A stretch of DNA of 24,119 bases from an uncultured Mycoplasmatota bacterium (GTDB lineage: Bacteria; Bacillota_I; Bacilli_A; RF39; UBA660), in assembly GCA_900550255.1 (NCBI GenBank), contig URQZ01000015.1, positions 1 to 24,119 on the forward strand. The letters run 5' to 3'. Below are positions 1 to 7,606 of this stretch, piece by piece. The notes below the pieces were generated by a model. That model did not search any database. It saw nothing but the letters and a program-made list of their open reading frames with translations, and was not told the origin of the DNA. Both the position numbers and the translations under genes were made by a program. The stretch's first letter is position 1, and every line of letters begins with the position of its first letter.

Positions 1-740
1 TCACTATCTTTAACAAATGGTTGTTCTTCTAAACAAATTTCTTTGTAATATTTATTAATTCTTCCTTCAACCATTTTTTCAGCTATTTCAGCAGGTTTTC
101 CTTCATTAACAGCTTGTTCTTTTAAAACAACTCTTTCTTTTTCAATTTCTTCTGTTGGTACATCAGAGCGTTTTACATATTTAGGACGCATAGCTGCTGC
201 ATGCATTGAAACATCTTTAGCAACTTCACTACTTGCGTTGTCAACTACTGTAAGAACAGCAATTTTTCCACCCATATGAATATATTCTCCAAATGATTCA
301 GAATCTTTTTTTTCGACTTTTTTAAATCTTCTTAAGCTTAATTTTTCACCAATTGTAGCTGTTTTACTTACAATTACATCATTTAATGTTCCTTCTTCTG
401 TTGGTAATTGTAATGCTTCTTCTACTGTCTTTGCATCTGAATTAATGATTGTTTTTAAAATAGTATTAACCAATCCTTTAAATTCCTCATTTTTAGCAAC
501 AAAGTCAGTTTCTGAATTAACTTCTACAACAACTGCTTTATTTCCTTCAATTAATACAGCTGCAAGTCCTTCAGCTGCAATACGATCTGCTTTTTTAGCA
601 GCTTTAGAAATTCCTTTTTCTCTTAGCCAATCGATAGATGCTTCAATATTTCCATCATTAGCTTCTAAAGCTTTTTTACAATCAAGCATTCCTGCTCCTG
701 ATTTTTCTCTTAATTCTTTAACTAAACTAGCACTTATCAT
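1..740 (-). CDS. tsf: Elongation factor Ts (3' end outside window)
   Basis: EF-Ts is the nucleotide exchange factor that regenerates EF-Tu-GTP during translation. The N-terminus carries the typical UBA-like domain (LVKELREKSGAGMLDCKKAL, residues 6-25), followed by the core with the signature TDFVAKNEEF near residue 80. About 246 codons are present; the C-terminal part is cut by the window edge (family usually about 280-300 residues). The start is the ATG at 738-740, preceded by AAAGGAG with 6-nt spacing. It lies 46 nt downstream of rpsB, the universal rpsB-tsf operon order, with a hairpin between the two genes. Identification is secure. Confidence 0.96.
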   Translation of the reverse strand, partial: MISASLVKELREKSGAGMLDCKKALEANDGNIEASIDWLREKGISKAAKKADRIAAEGLAAVLIEGNKAVVVEVNSETDFVAKNEEFKGLVNTILKTIINSDAKTVEEALQLPTEEGTLNDVIVSKTATIGEKLSLRRFKKVEKKDSESFGEYIHMGGKIAVLTVVDNASSEVAKDVSMHAAAMRPKYVKRSDVPTEEIEKERVVLKEQAVNEGKPAEIAEKMVEGRINKYYKEICLEEQPFVKDS

Positions 741-766
741 TTTTTATTCTCCTTTATTAAAATTTA

Positions 767-788
767 AAGATGATTTTATAATCATCTT
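767..788 (-). promoter_or_regulatory. Intercistronic hairpin between rpsB and tsf
   Basis: A perfect 9-bp inverted repeat (AAGATGATT / AATCATCTT) with a 4-nt loop begins in the rpsB stop codon. It is followed by an A/T stretch without a strong U-run, so partial termination or mRNA end protection that lowers tsf relative to rpsB is more likely than full termination. Function is inferred. Confidence 0.5.
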
Positions 789-1845
789 ATTTATTTAAAG
801 CTTCAATAAGCTCTGCTTTTTTCATTGTTGAATAACCTTTAATTTCTTTTTTCTTTGCCATTTCACGAAGTTCAGCAACAGTCGATTTTGTTAAATCAAC
901 AGCTTTTTCTTCTTTTTTTGCTTCTTTAACTTCTTTTTTTGCTTCTTTAACTTCTTTTTTAGCAACTACTTCTTTTTTAGGTTGTTCATTTACTTTATTA
1001 GGTTGTTCTCTGTTAAATCTATTGTTTTGATTTCTATCATTAAATCTTCTGTTAGGTCTTCTATCAAATCTTCTTCTATCTTCTTTTCTTTTTACTGTTT
1101 CTAAAGCTCTTTCCATTATATTTTCATCGCTTTTTCCATCTTCTTTGATATAGTTATTCATCTTACCACCATTTACTTCAACGATTGCATTTGCCATAAC
1201 ACCTGTAATTAATCTTACAGCACGAATAGCATCATCGTTTCCTGGAATAACATAATCAACCATATCTGGATCACAATTTGTATCAACAATTCCGAATACT
1301 GGAATGTTTAATTTTCTAGCTTCTCTAATTGCAATTTCTTCTTTTGATGGATCAACAATGTATAATGCTTGAGGTAATCTTCTCATATCACGAATACCAC
1401 ATAAAACTTTATTTAATTTTTCATATTCTTTTTTAAGTTTTATAACTTCTTTTTTAGGTAATACTTCAAAAGTTCCATCTTTTTCCATTTTTTCGATTTC
1501 TTCTAATCTTCTAACTCTTCTTCTGATTGTTTTGAAGTTAGTTAATGTACCACCTAACCATCTTTCTGAAACATAATAAGAATTTGAACGAATTGCTTCT
1601 TCTTTGATAGCTTCGCTTGCTTGTTTTCTTGTTCCAACAAATAAAACCTTACCACCATTTGCTGCAATATTTTTTAGTGCTGCATATGCTTCTTCGATTT
1701 TCTTTGCTGTTTTTTGTAAATCAATTATATAGATTTCATCTCTTGCTGTAAAAATATACTCTTTCATTTTAGGATTCCATCTTTTAGTTTGATGACCAAA
1801 GTGTACTCCTGATTCTAATAAATAACTCATTGACACAACTGCCAT
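787..1845 (-). CDS. rpsB: 30S ribosomal protein S2 with C-terminal Rho_N-like extension
   Basis: S2 is a small-subunit protein needed for late 30S assembly and S1 docking. Residues 1 to about 230 are a canonical S2 (MSYLLESGVHFGHQTKRWNP near the start, FVGTRKQA, RWLGGTLTNF, VDTNCDPDMVDYVIPGND). The protein has 352 residues, about 100 more than the usual 240-250. The extra part is an Arg/Asn-rich basic linker (about 250-290), a KKEVKEA repeat tract (about 295-315), and a final 35-residue segment (DLTKSTVAELREMA...KGYSTMKKAELIEAL) that matches the Rho_N/SAP-like helix-extended-helix fold seen in nucleic-acid-binding proteins. The start ATG has AAAGGAGG about 6 nt upstream. First gene of the rpsB-tsf operon with its own promoter. 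Confidence 0.97.
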   Translation of the reverse strand: MAVVSMSYLLESGVHFGHQTKRWNPKMKEYIFTARDEIYIIDLQKTAKKIEEAYAALKNIAANGGKVLFVGTRKQASEAIKEEAIRSNSYYVSERWLGGTLTNFKTIRRRVRRLEEIEKMEKDGTFEVLPKKEVIKLKKEYEKLNKVLCGIRDMRRLPQALYIVDPSKEEIAIREARKLNIPVFGIVDTNCDPDMVDYVIPGNDDAIRAVRLITGVMANAIVEVNGGKMNNYIKEDGKSDENIMERALETVKRKEDRRRFDRRPNRRFNDRNQNNRFNREQPNKVNEQPKKEVVAKKEVKEAKKEVKEAKKEEKAVDLTKSTVAELREMAKKKEIKGYSTMKKAELIEALNK

Positions 1846-1946
1846 ATTAAATTCCTCCTTTTGTTATTTCCTCCACCGTTTCAACTTCTTACACCACCAA
1901 TCGGCACTAGGCATAAAAATCAACGATGTGTGTATTTGAAAAAGCC
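1846..1946 (-). promoter_or_regulatory. rpsB 5' leader with candidate autoregulatory stem
   Basis: About 100 nt of untranslated leader separate the predicted transcription start from rpsB. It can fold by pairing CGAT (1924-1927) with ATCG (1900-1903), extended by GTG/CAC pairs, closing a loop rich in conserved-looking bases (CCTAGTGCCG). S2 leaders with autogenous control are known in other bacteria. Assignment here is by position and foldability only. Confidence 0.4.
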
Positions 1947-1952
1947 ATATGT

Positions 1953-1981
1953 ATTATAACATATAAACTTTATCTATTCAA
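1953..1981 (-). promoter_or_regulatory. rpsB promoter
   Basis: On the minus strand TTGAAT (1976-1981), a 17-nt spacer and TATAAT (1953-1958) with an upstream TG giving an extended -10 (TGTTATAAT). It lies about 110 nt upstream of the rpsB start, in the only sizeable gap between sigH-like and rpsB genes. Confidence 0.8.
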
Positions 1982-1989
1982 GCAAAATA

Positions 1990-2607
1990 TTACTTAAAAT
2001 CAATATTAATATTTTTCTTTAATTTTGTTTTTATTCTTTGAAGAGCGTTATCGATAGCTTTAACATCTCTATCCAATACTTCAGAAATTTCTTTATAATT
2101 AAATCCATTGATTTTTAGTTCAAAAACTTGAATTTCAAAATCAGTTAAAATATGTGATGCTTTATTTAAAATATCTTTTTCTCTTTCGATGTTTAAAAGC
2201 ATTGTTTCGGGATTACTTTTATCATCACTTAATAAATATTCACAAATATTATTTCCTTCTTCGTCTGTACTTTCAATTGAAAGTGAATCATTTAAAATTT
2301 TATGTTTCTGACGCCTAGCTGCAATAGCTGCACTTATCATTTTTCTTTCAATACACGTTTTAGCAAACGTATAAAAGCTTGCATCTTTATTATCTTTATA
2401 TTGTTCTAAAGCCTTACTAAGTCCTAGCATTCCTTCTTGAACTAAATCATTTATTTCAACTCCACTATTTTTACAATAATTAATAATTTTACGGGCAAGA
2501 TTGTTAATAAGGGGTTCATATTTTTTATAAATTATTTCTGTAGCTTCTTCATTTGCTTCATTAACATAATATAAAAGTTCATTATCATTGTATTCCTTAT
2601 AATCCAA
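1990..2607 (-). CDS. sigH: SigH-like RNA polymerase sigma factor
   Basis: A 205-residue sigma-70-family factor with region 2 (EINDLVQEGMLGLSKALEQY, about 52-71, then SFYTFAKTCIERKMISAAIA) and region 4 (FKINGFNYKEISEVL-type helix-turn-helix, about 165-190). The stretch ARRQKHKILNDSLSIE closely follows the SigH/Spo0H signature (ATRQKHxPLNSYVSL). The neighbours mrnC and rlmB are the ones next to sigH in Bacillus. The start is TTG at 2605-2607 with AGGGA 5 nt upstream that overlaps the rlmB stop, so translation is probably coupled. In Bacillus SigH drives early sporulation and competence genes; the role in this organism is unknown. Confidence 0.88.
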   Translation of the reverse strand: MDYKEYNDNELLYYVNEANEEATEIIYKKYEPLINNLARKIINYCKNSGVEINDLVQEGMLGLSKALEQYKDNKDASFYTFAKTCIERKMISAAIAARRQKHKILNDSLSIESTDEEGNNICEYLLSDDKSNPETMLLNIEREKDILNKASHILTDFEIQVFELKINGFNYKEISEVLDRDVKAIDNALQRIKTKLKKNINIDFK

Positions 2608-2615
2608 ATAAATCC

Positions 2616-3311
2616 CTACTTTCTAGATTTAATTGCTTCATAAATTATAATTCCAGCTGATACAGAAGCGTTTAAACTATTAATTTTACCAATCATTGGA
2701 ATAGTTGCGATAAAATCACAATTTTCTCTAATGACACGTGACATTCCATTTCCTTCATTTCCAATTATGATTGCTGTTTTACCTTTATAATCAATTTCAT
2801 CATATGGTGTTCCCTTCATATCAGTCCCAACAATCCAAAATCCTTGTTTTTTTAGATATGAAATTGTTTGTGATAAGTTAGTAACTTGGGCAATTTTCAT
2901 TCTTTCTAAAGCTCCTACACTAACTTTTGCGACTGTAGGATTAACTTCAACTGATCTATTTTTAGGTATTATTATACCATTTACGCCTGCTGCTTCACAT
3001 GTTCTAATAATTGCTCCAAAATTGTGAGGATCTTCCAAATGATCCAAAATAACGATTAAGGAATTATCATCATTAATAAATGTATCAATATCAGCATATT
3101 TATAATTAGCAACAGATACAATTATACCTTGATGAAGTCCTTTGACAAGTTTATCTAATTGATTTTTTTCAAGGTAATTTATATTAATATTCCTTTTTTT
3201 TAATTCCAATATTAAATTTTTATCACTAAAGTTTTTATAAACATACGCTTTTTGTATCGTTTTATTATTTTCGATTAGTTCTTTAACTACGTTTTTTCCA
3301 TATAAATACAA
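2616..3311 (-). CDS. rlmB: 23S rRNA (guanosine-2'-O-)-methyltransferase RlmB (SpoU/TrmH family)
   Basis: SPOUT-class RNA 2'-O-methyltransferase acting on 23S rRNA. An N-terminal substrate-binding domain (YLYGKNVVKELIE at the start) is followed by the knotted catalytic domain with motif 1 (LDHLEDPHNFGAIIRTCEAA), motif 2 (IIIGNEGNGMS) and motif 3 (SLNASVSAGI). I prefer TTG at 3309-3311: it has AGGTGA at 5 nt spacing and gives the usual (M)YxYGxN start. A GTG 9 nt upstream (3320) would sit inside the mrnC stop region. Only 1 nt separates it from mrnC, so the two are coupled. Confidence 0.93.
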   Translation of the reverse strand: MYLYGKNVVKELIENNKTIQKAYVYKNFSDKNLILELKKRNININYLEKNQLDKLVKGLHQGIIVSVANYKYADIDTFINDDNSLIVILDHLEDPHNFGAIIRTCEAAGVNGIIIPKNRSVEVNPTVAKVSVGALERMKIAQVTNLSQTISYLKKQGFWIVGTDMKGTPYDEIDYKGKTAIIIGNEGNGMSRVIRENCDFIATIPMIGKINSLNASVSAGIIIYEAIKSRK

Positions 3312-3312
3312 T

Positions 3313-3687
3313 TTAATCACCTACAATATATTTCATTATTTCTTCTATTCTATTTCTTTTTTTATTTAAATACAAATATCCAATTAGAGCTTCTAAACCT
3401 GTAGAATTTTTATAAGTTATTATATTTGTTCCTTTAGGAGCTTTATGACTTTTATGATTTCTTGCTCTTTTTATCATTGCTATTTCTTCTTCGTTTAAAA
3501 AATTGTTTTCAATTATCTTTTTCAAAAATTCGCTTTGACTTTTTGCGCTTACATATTTTATTGCTTCTTCTTGTAGTTCTTTAACTTTAATAATGTTTTT
3601 ATTTAGCAAGTATTCTCTTATATATATTTCATAAATCGCATCACCTAAATATGCAAGGGCAAGTACGTTAATGTTTTGTGTTTGCAT
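3313..3687 (-). CDS. mrnC: Mini-ribonuclease III
   Basis: A 124-residue RNase III catalytic domain with no double-stranded-RNA-binding domain, the hallmark of Mini-III, which matures 23S rRNA ends in Firmicutes. The N-terminal signature is LALAYLGDAIYEIYIREYLL (about 9-28); RARNHKSHKAPKGTN and STGLEALIGYLYL carry the second acidic cluster. The ATG at 3687 has no recognisable Shine-Dalgarno and begins 2 nt after the stop of the 49-residue gene upstream, implying translational coupling to it. Gene order mrnC-rlmB-sigH is as in Bacillus, without the intervening yacP. Confidence 0.92.
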   Translation of the reverse strand: MQTQNINVLALAYLGDAIYEIYIREYLLNKNIIKVKELQEEAIKYVSAKSQSEFLKKIIENNFLNEEEIAMIKRARNHKSHKAPKGTNIITYKNSTGLEALIGYLYLNKKRNRIEEIMKYIVGD

Positions 3688-3689
3688 TT

Positions 3690-3839
3690 TTATTTAGTTT
3701 TTCTAAATTTATACAAATTATGTTTTGAATAAACAATTTCTTTATTTTCTTTTTTTAAACTTGAACAAATATTAGTGTTTGGACGCGTTATTTCTTTTTT
3801 CATTTCTTGATATATTCTTTTTTTGATCTTATGATTCAT
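3690..3839 (-). CDS. 49-residue basic protein of unknown function
   Basis: A short basic lysine-rich product (starts MNHKIKKRIYQEMKKEI, ends YSKHNLYKFRKTK) that I do not recognise. Evidence that it is a real gene: TAGGAGAG about 6 nt before its ATG, an 11-nt overlap with the end of rbgA, and a stop only 2 nt before the mrnC ATG, which has no ribosome binding site of its own. It bridges the transcription unit from rbgA to mrnC. It is not ribosomal protein L33 (the CxxC zinc motif is missing) although rpmG occurs near sigH in Bacillus. It could be a leader-like coupling peptide. Confidence 0.55.
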   Translation of the reverse strand: MNHKIKKRIYQEMKKEITRPNTNICSSLKKENKEIVYSKHNLYKFRKTK

Positions 3840-4719
3840 ATTCTTCTCTCCTATCAAATGTTATATTTTTTATCAAGCCGTCTTTTATATCATTTATGAT
3901 AATTGTATATACTTTTTCGTCATCAACGATTCCGCCACGCATAAGACATCCTCTTTTGCGTCCTATTATTTCAAGTGCTTCATAAAAATCATCATCTACG
4001 TAATCCAAATCATATCTTTCTTTCAAAATGTTTGGATATTTTTCTTCTAAGGTCTTTAGGATATAAAATGCTACTTCATTAGTTGGTATTACTTCTTCTT
4101 TGATTGCTGTTAGACTTGCTAAATTAAACGCTACTTTTTGGTCATCAAATTTTGGCCACAAAATACCTGGGGTATCTAATAATTCTAGATTATTATTAAT
4201 TCTAATCCAATCTAGATTTTTAGTTACACCTGGTCTATTTCCAACATTTACGGCTTTTTTGCCAACTAATCTATTTATTAGGGTTGATTTACCAACGTTT
4301 GGAATTCCAACTATTAAAGCTCTTGTTCTTCTTTTTTTAAGGCCCTTTTCTTCTCTTTTTTGATTTATTTCTTTCATCATTTCATCGGTTGCAGAAATTA
4401 TTTTTTTTGTCTCATTTTTGTTTATTAAATCAACTGTTATTACTTTGTATCCTTTTTCTTCATAATATTTTATCCATTTATTTGTTTCTTCTTTATCACA
4501 TAAATCATATTTAGTCATAATAAGTAATCTTGGTTTATCTTTTATATAATTATCTATGTCAACTATTTTTGAAGAATATGGTATCCTTGAATCTATTATT
4601 TCATAAACTATATCTATTAAATTAATCTTTTCATTTATAAGTCTTTTGGTTTTAGCCATATGTCCTGGATACCAATTGATTACCGTATTAGAAAACACTT
4701 TTTTATCACTTTCATTCAT
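3829..4719 (-). CDS. rbgA: Ribosome biogenesis GTPase RbgA (YlqF)
   Basis: Circularly permuted GTPase needed for late 50S assembly. Motifs come in permuted order: INWYPGHMAKTKRLI near the N-terminus, G4 TKYD (about 69-72), G1 GIPNVGKS (about 138-145), the NRPGVTKN switch, and G3 DTPG (about 182-185), followed by the C-terminal RNA-binding helical domain. The start ATG at 4717-4719 is chosen because GGAAG sits 8 nt upstream and the predicted promoter -10 at 4746-4751 would place a start at 4743 at or before the transcript start. It is the first core gene after the recombinase-RT cassette and keeps its own promoter. Confidence 0.95.
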   Translation of the reverse strand: MNESDKKVFSNTVINWYPGHMAKTKRLINEKINLIDIVYEIIDSRIPYSSKIVDIDNYIKDKPRLLIMTKYDLCDKEETNKWIKYYEEKGYKVITVDLINKNETKKIISATDEMMKEINQKREEKGLKKRRTRALIVGIPNVGKSTLINRLVGKKAVNVGNRPGVTKNLDWIRINNNLELLDTPGILWPKFDDQKVAFNLASLTAIKEEVIPTNEVAFYILKTLEEKYPNILKERYDLDYVDDDFYEALEIIGRKRGCLMRGGIVDDEKVYTIIINDIKDGLIKNITFDRREEYES

Positions 4720-4745
4720 AGAAATCACTTCCTTTTCACTCACTC

Positions 4746-4754
4746 ATTATATCA
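4746..4754 (-). promoter_or_regulatory. rbgA promoter, extended -10
   Basis: Minus-strand TGATATAAT, an extended -10 box, begins 3 nt after the RT stop codon and lies 27 nt from the rbgA start. No good -35 is visible; the sequence where it would lie is the RT 3' coding end. Confidence 0.6.
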
Positions 4755-4757
4755 TAA

Positions 4758-6338
4758 TTATCCTGCAACTGTTTCTTCTGTTTCTTCTTTTTTATACTTT
4801 TCTTCAAAATATAAATCTATATAATCTACTACATTGTCTAAAGATACCAAGATTTCCTTTTTTGAATCTAAATTATCTTTATAAAAATTTTTATATGCAT
4901 CTTTAATATCTTGTCTTTTAGCATTTTTTGGAATTAAATAATGTTGGATTGAATTATCTAAATTACTATACAATGTTGCATCATTTAATATCAAGTAATA
5001 ATATACTAGCCAATATGATTCATCAGTATAAGCCTTTATAATATCTAGTTCATTAGAATCAAACATATTATTAATAATATAGTAGCTTATCAAAATATAG
5101 TTCTTACTATCTAAAACTTTCTTATTCAACATGGGATTTTTAATTTCATTAAGAGATTGCAATTTATTTAATAAATAATAAAAATATAATTGTTCATCAT
5201 GATAATTAGAAGACAAACTATTATTATAAAACATTATAATTTTATCAATAAAATCTTTGCTTTTAAAAATATCAAATGAATCAAAAATACTACTTATATA
5301 TAATACAATTTCTGGAAATTTTTTTATTAAATATAATATTTGATGGTAGTTATAATCATCAAAGTATGTTTTACTAAAATCTATATTTCTAAAAAATTCA
5401 CTCTTAAAAAAATTAACAATAAATACTCTTTGTTTTCTATAATCATCAAGTTTGTGCAATCTATATATCAATTGATTAGTAAAAAATAAATTATTATTGT
5501 AATCAAGCTTACCTTTAATAATTCTTAAACCTTGAGTATATTGCTGACTTTTACATTTTCTAGTTATTATCTTCCAATATTTTTCAATAACATCTTCACA
5601 TGTATATTCTAAATAATTAAAAGTTCTAATTTTGTCTTCATTCTTTTCAAGCTGAAATTCTTCCAATACTTCATCAAATAATTTAATGATTCTATCCTTA
5701 TCATTTTTCAATGTAAATATATAGAAATCATCAGAGAAATATGAAAAATCACAATCTATACCTATTTCTTCAATTCTCTCCTCAAATCTTGAACTAATTT
5801 TTTTTGACAAAACCTCAGCACAATACAATGATATATAATTACCCATTATAATTCCTGCTGTTTTTCCCAAATTCATATGTGATAAAGGTTTATCTATTTC
5901 TTGATTAGTAGTAATGTCATTAAAAATATAATGGGTGTATATTTTATCATAAAAAGATTTAATATCACACCTTATTAATAAATCGTAATCTATTAATTTA
6001 TTATAATCAATTAATTGCCATTCATTATAACTGTTTTCTTTAAATTCCCCTAAATCATAATCTATCTTCATTCTTTTATGAGCATCTAGACATTCTAAAT
6101 TTTCAAAATCATACCCTAAATTACTAAATTCATTTTTATAATAATCGTATGCTAGTTTAAAATTATATATATTAGGAATTTTTAATGTTCGAAACGTATT
6201 ATCATCCTTTTTTATTCTGAAATTAAATGGAGCACTCCAAGAATTTTTATTAATATCAACACTAGAAAAAATAATCTGTTCAATATCCATAAAAAATCTA
6301 ATTGTATTTTTAAAATTATAATAATAATTAAATCTCAT
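4758..6338 (-). CDS. Reverse transcriptase, Abi/unknown-group (defence-like) type
   Basis: A 526-residue protein. The N-terminal half holds RT motifs: motif A LIRCDIKSFYDKIY with catalytic D125, motif B GIIMGNYIS (about 162-170), motif C YFSDD with D203/D204 (an F replaces the usual Y of YxDD), and a motif D-like LEKNEDKIRTF (about 230-240). From about 260 on it is an Ile/Leu/Tyr/Asn-rich, apparently all-helical domain with no maturase, endonuclease or zinc-finger motif. That layout fits Abi-type and unknown-group RTs involved in phage defence rather than group II introns, retrons (no VTG or NAXXH motif seen) or diversity-generating RTs (motif B lacks SQ). ATG at 6336-6338 has AGAGGTGA 5 nt upstream, and this site contains the recombinase stop codon, so the two are coupled. 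Exact family is not resolved. Confidence 0.85.
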   Translation of the reverse strand: MRFNYYYNFKNTIRFFMDIEQIIFSSVDINKNSWSAPFNFRIKKDDNTFRTLKIPNIYNFKLAYDYYKNEFSNLGYDFENLECLDAHKRMKIDYDLGEFKENSYNEWQLIDYNKLIDYDLLIRCDIKSFYDKIYTHYIFNDITTNQEIDKPLSHMNLGKTAGIIMGNYISLYCAEVLSKKISSRFEERIEEIGIDCDFSYFSDDFYIFTLKNDKDRIIKLFDEVLEEFQLEKNEDKIRTFNYLEYTCEDVIEKYWKIITRKCKSQQYTQGLRIIKGKLDYNNNLFFTNQLIYRLHKLDDYRKQRVFIVNFFKSEFFRNIDFSKTYFDDYNYHQILYLIKKFPEIVLYISSIFDSFDIFKSKDFIDKIIMFYNNSLSSNYHDEQLYFYYLLNKLQSLNEIKNPMLNKKVLDSKNYILISYYIINNMFDSNELDIIKAYTDESYWLVYYYLILNDATLYSNLDNSIQHYLIPKNAKRQDIKDAYKNFYKDNLDSKKEILVSLDNVVDYIDLYFEEKYKKEETEETVAG

Positions 6339-6342
6339 TTTT

Positions 6343-7578
6343 TCACCTCTTTAATAAATTACTTTCATATTTTAAAATTACTTCTACTTTTTCTTCTTCA
6401 TAAACTATAATTTTATCAATATATTTTGTAATTAAATCTCTATTTAACTCTTCTATTATTTCATCATCTAATTTTTTTAGATTTAGTAGTTCAATAATTT
6501 TATTATATAAATCATTTTGTCTAATTCTATGTTTGGTACATATTTTTTTATTTAGACTGTTTCTACAATAGTAATAACTATTTTTCTTACCTTTAACTAA
6601 AGCCATAGGCCCATTACAATCAGCACAGAATAAATAGCCAGATAACAAATCATTTTTATTAGTACTTCTTCTTTGTACTTTTAACATTTCTTGAACTTTA
6701 TCAAATACCTCTTTAGAAACTAATTCTTCATGATGATTTTCAAATTTTATCCAATCTTTTTCTAGATTCTTTACTTCTCTATGACTTATATAGTTTTCAT
6801 TTTTTCTTTTACCTTGTACTAAAGTTCCTGTATAGTTTTCATCTCTTAATATTCTATCAATTATTTCATAATTCCATTTATTATCTTTCTTAGGTTTGGT
6901 ATATCCTAAATTATGAGTTTTCTTATATAAAGCAGGAGTCATCACTTCTCTTTTATTTATTTCTTCTGCAATTTCAGATTTAGTCATTCCTAATAAAAAC
7001 ATATTAAATATTTCTCTAACTATATCTGCTGCTTCATCATCAACTATTAATTTATGAATATCTTCTGGATTTTTTCTATATCCATAAATAACTGAAGATC
7101 CAACAAAGTTTCCATTTTCTTTATTTATTCTTAATGATTTTTTAACTTTAACTGAAGTTTCATATGCCATATGATCATACATCATATTTTTTAGCGGAAC
7201 ATCTAATCGTTCCATAATGTTATCATGCATTAAACTATCAAAGTCATCATTAATGGAAATAAATCTTACATTCTTATCAGGAAAATAATAATGTAAATAA
7301 TAACCCACTTGAATGTAATTTCTTCCAAGTCTAGATAAATCCTTAACTATTACTGTATTAATTAAACCACGCTCAATATCTCTTAAAAGATTTTGGAAAC
7401 CAGGTCTATCAAAAGTTGTTCCGCTATATCCATTATCAATATACTTTCCTACTATTTCTAAACCATTATTTTCACAATAATAATCAGCCAATTTATTTTG
7501 ATTATCTATACTATCAGAATCACTATAACTCTCATCTCTTGATAGTCTTATATAAGCTCCAACATTATATTTTGACAT
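6343..7578 (-). CDS. Compact large serine recombinase
   Basis: Site-specific DNA recombinase of the resolvase/invertase superfamily. Resolvase domain about 4-140 with nucleophile S13 in YIRLSRDE, SIDNQ, GYSGTTFDRPGF, and KDLSRLGRNYIQVG. Recombinase domain about 150-280, including the typical WNYEIIDRILRDENYTG. Zinc ribbon with C318, C321, C338 and C347. It ends at about 411 residues, against 500-550 for the usual family: the long coiled coil between zinc ribbon and final strand (ITKYIDKIIVYEEEKVEVIL) is almost absent. I choose ATG at 7576-7578 because GGGAG lies 8 nt upstream; an ATG 18 nt earlier lacks a site. It directly precedes and is coupled to the RT. Confidence 0.93.
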   Translation of the reverse strand: MSKYNVGAYIRLSRDESYSDSDSIDNQNKLADYYCENNGLEIVGKYIDNGYSGTTFDRPGFQNLLRDIERGLINTVIVKDLSRLGRNYIQVGYYLHYYFPDKNVRFISINDDFDSLMHDNIMERLDVPLKNMMYDHMAYETSVKVKKSLRINKENGNFVGSSVIYGYRKNPEDIHKLIVDDEAADIVREIFNMFLLGMTKSEIAEEINKREVMTPALYKKTHNLGYTKPKKDNKWNYEIIDRILRDENYTGTLVQGKRKNENYISHREVKNLEKDWIKFENHHEELVSKEVFDKVQEMLKVQRRSTNKNDLLSGYLFCADCNGPMALVKGKKNSYYYCRNSLNKKICTKHRIRQNDLYNKIIELLNLKKLDDEIIEELNRDLITKYIDKIIVYEEEKVEVILKYESNLLKR

Positions 7579-7597
7579 AGTTTCAACTCCCTTCATT

Positions 7598-7606
7598 ATT
7601 ATATCA
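7598..7606 (-). promoter_or_regulatory. Recombinase-RT operon promoter, extended -10
   Basis: Minus-strand TGATATAAT begins immediately after the U-tract of the preceding terminator and lies about 20 nt from the recombinase ATG, giving a very short leader. No clear -35 hexamer. Confidence 0.55.

Noticed and set aside
895..965. Microsatellite-like TTCTTT repeats as a phase-variation tract
   Set aside because: They encode the in-frame KKEVKEA repeat of the S2 tail; repeat units are multiples of three and imperfect.
4758..6338. Diversity-generating retroelement around the RT
   Set aside because: Motif B lacks the SQ signature, the protein is too long, and I saw no template/variable repeat pair with adenine-biased differences near the gene or in the collagen-like gene.
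4758..6338. Group II intron or retron RT
   Set aside because: No maturase/endonuclease domain or intron structure flanks the gene, and there is no space or inverted repeat for msr/msd; retron VTG and NAXXH motifs were not seen.
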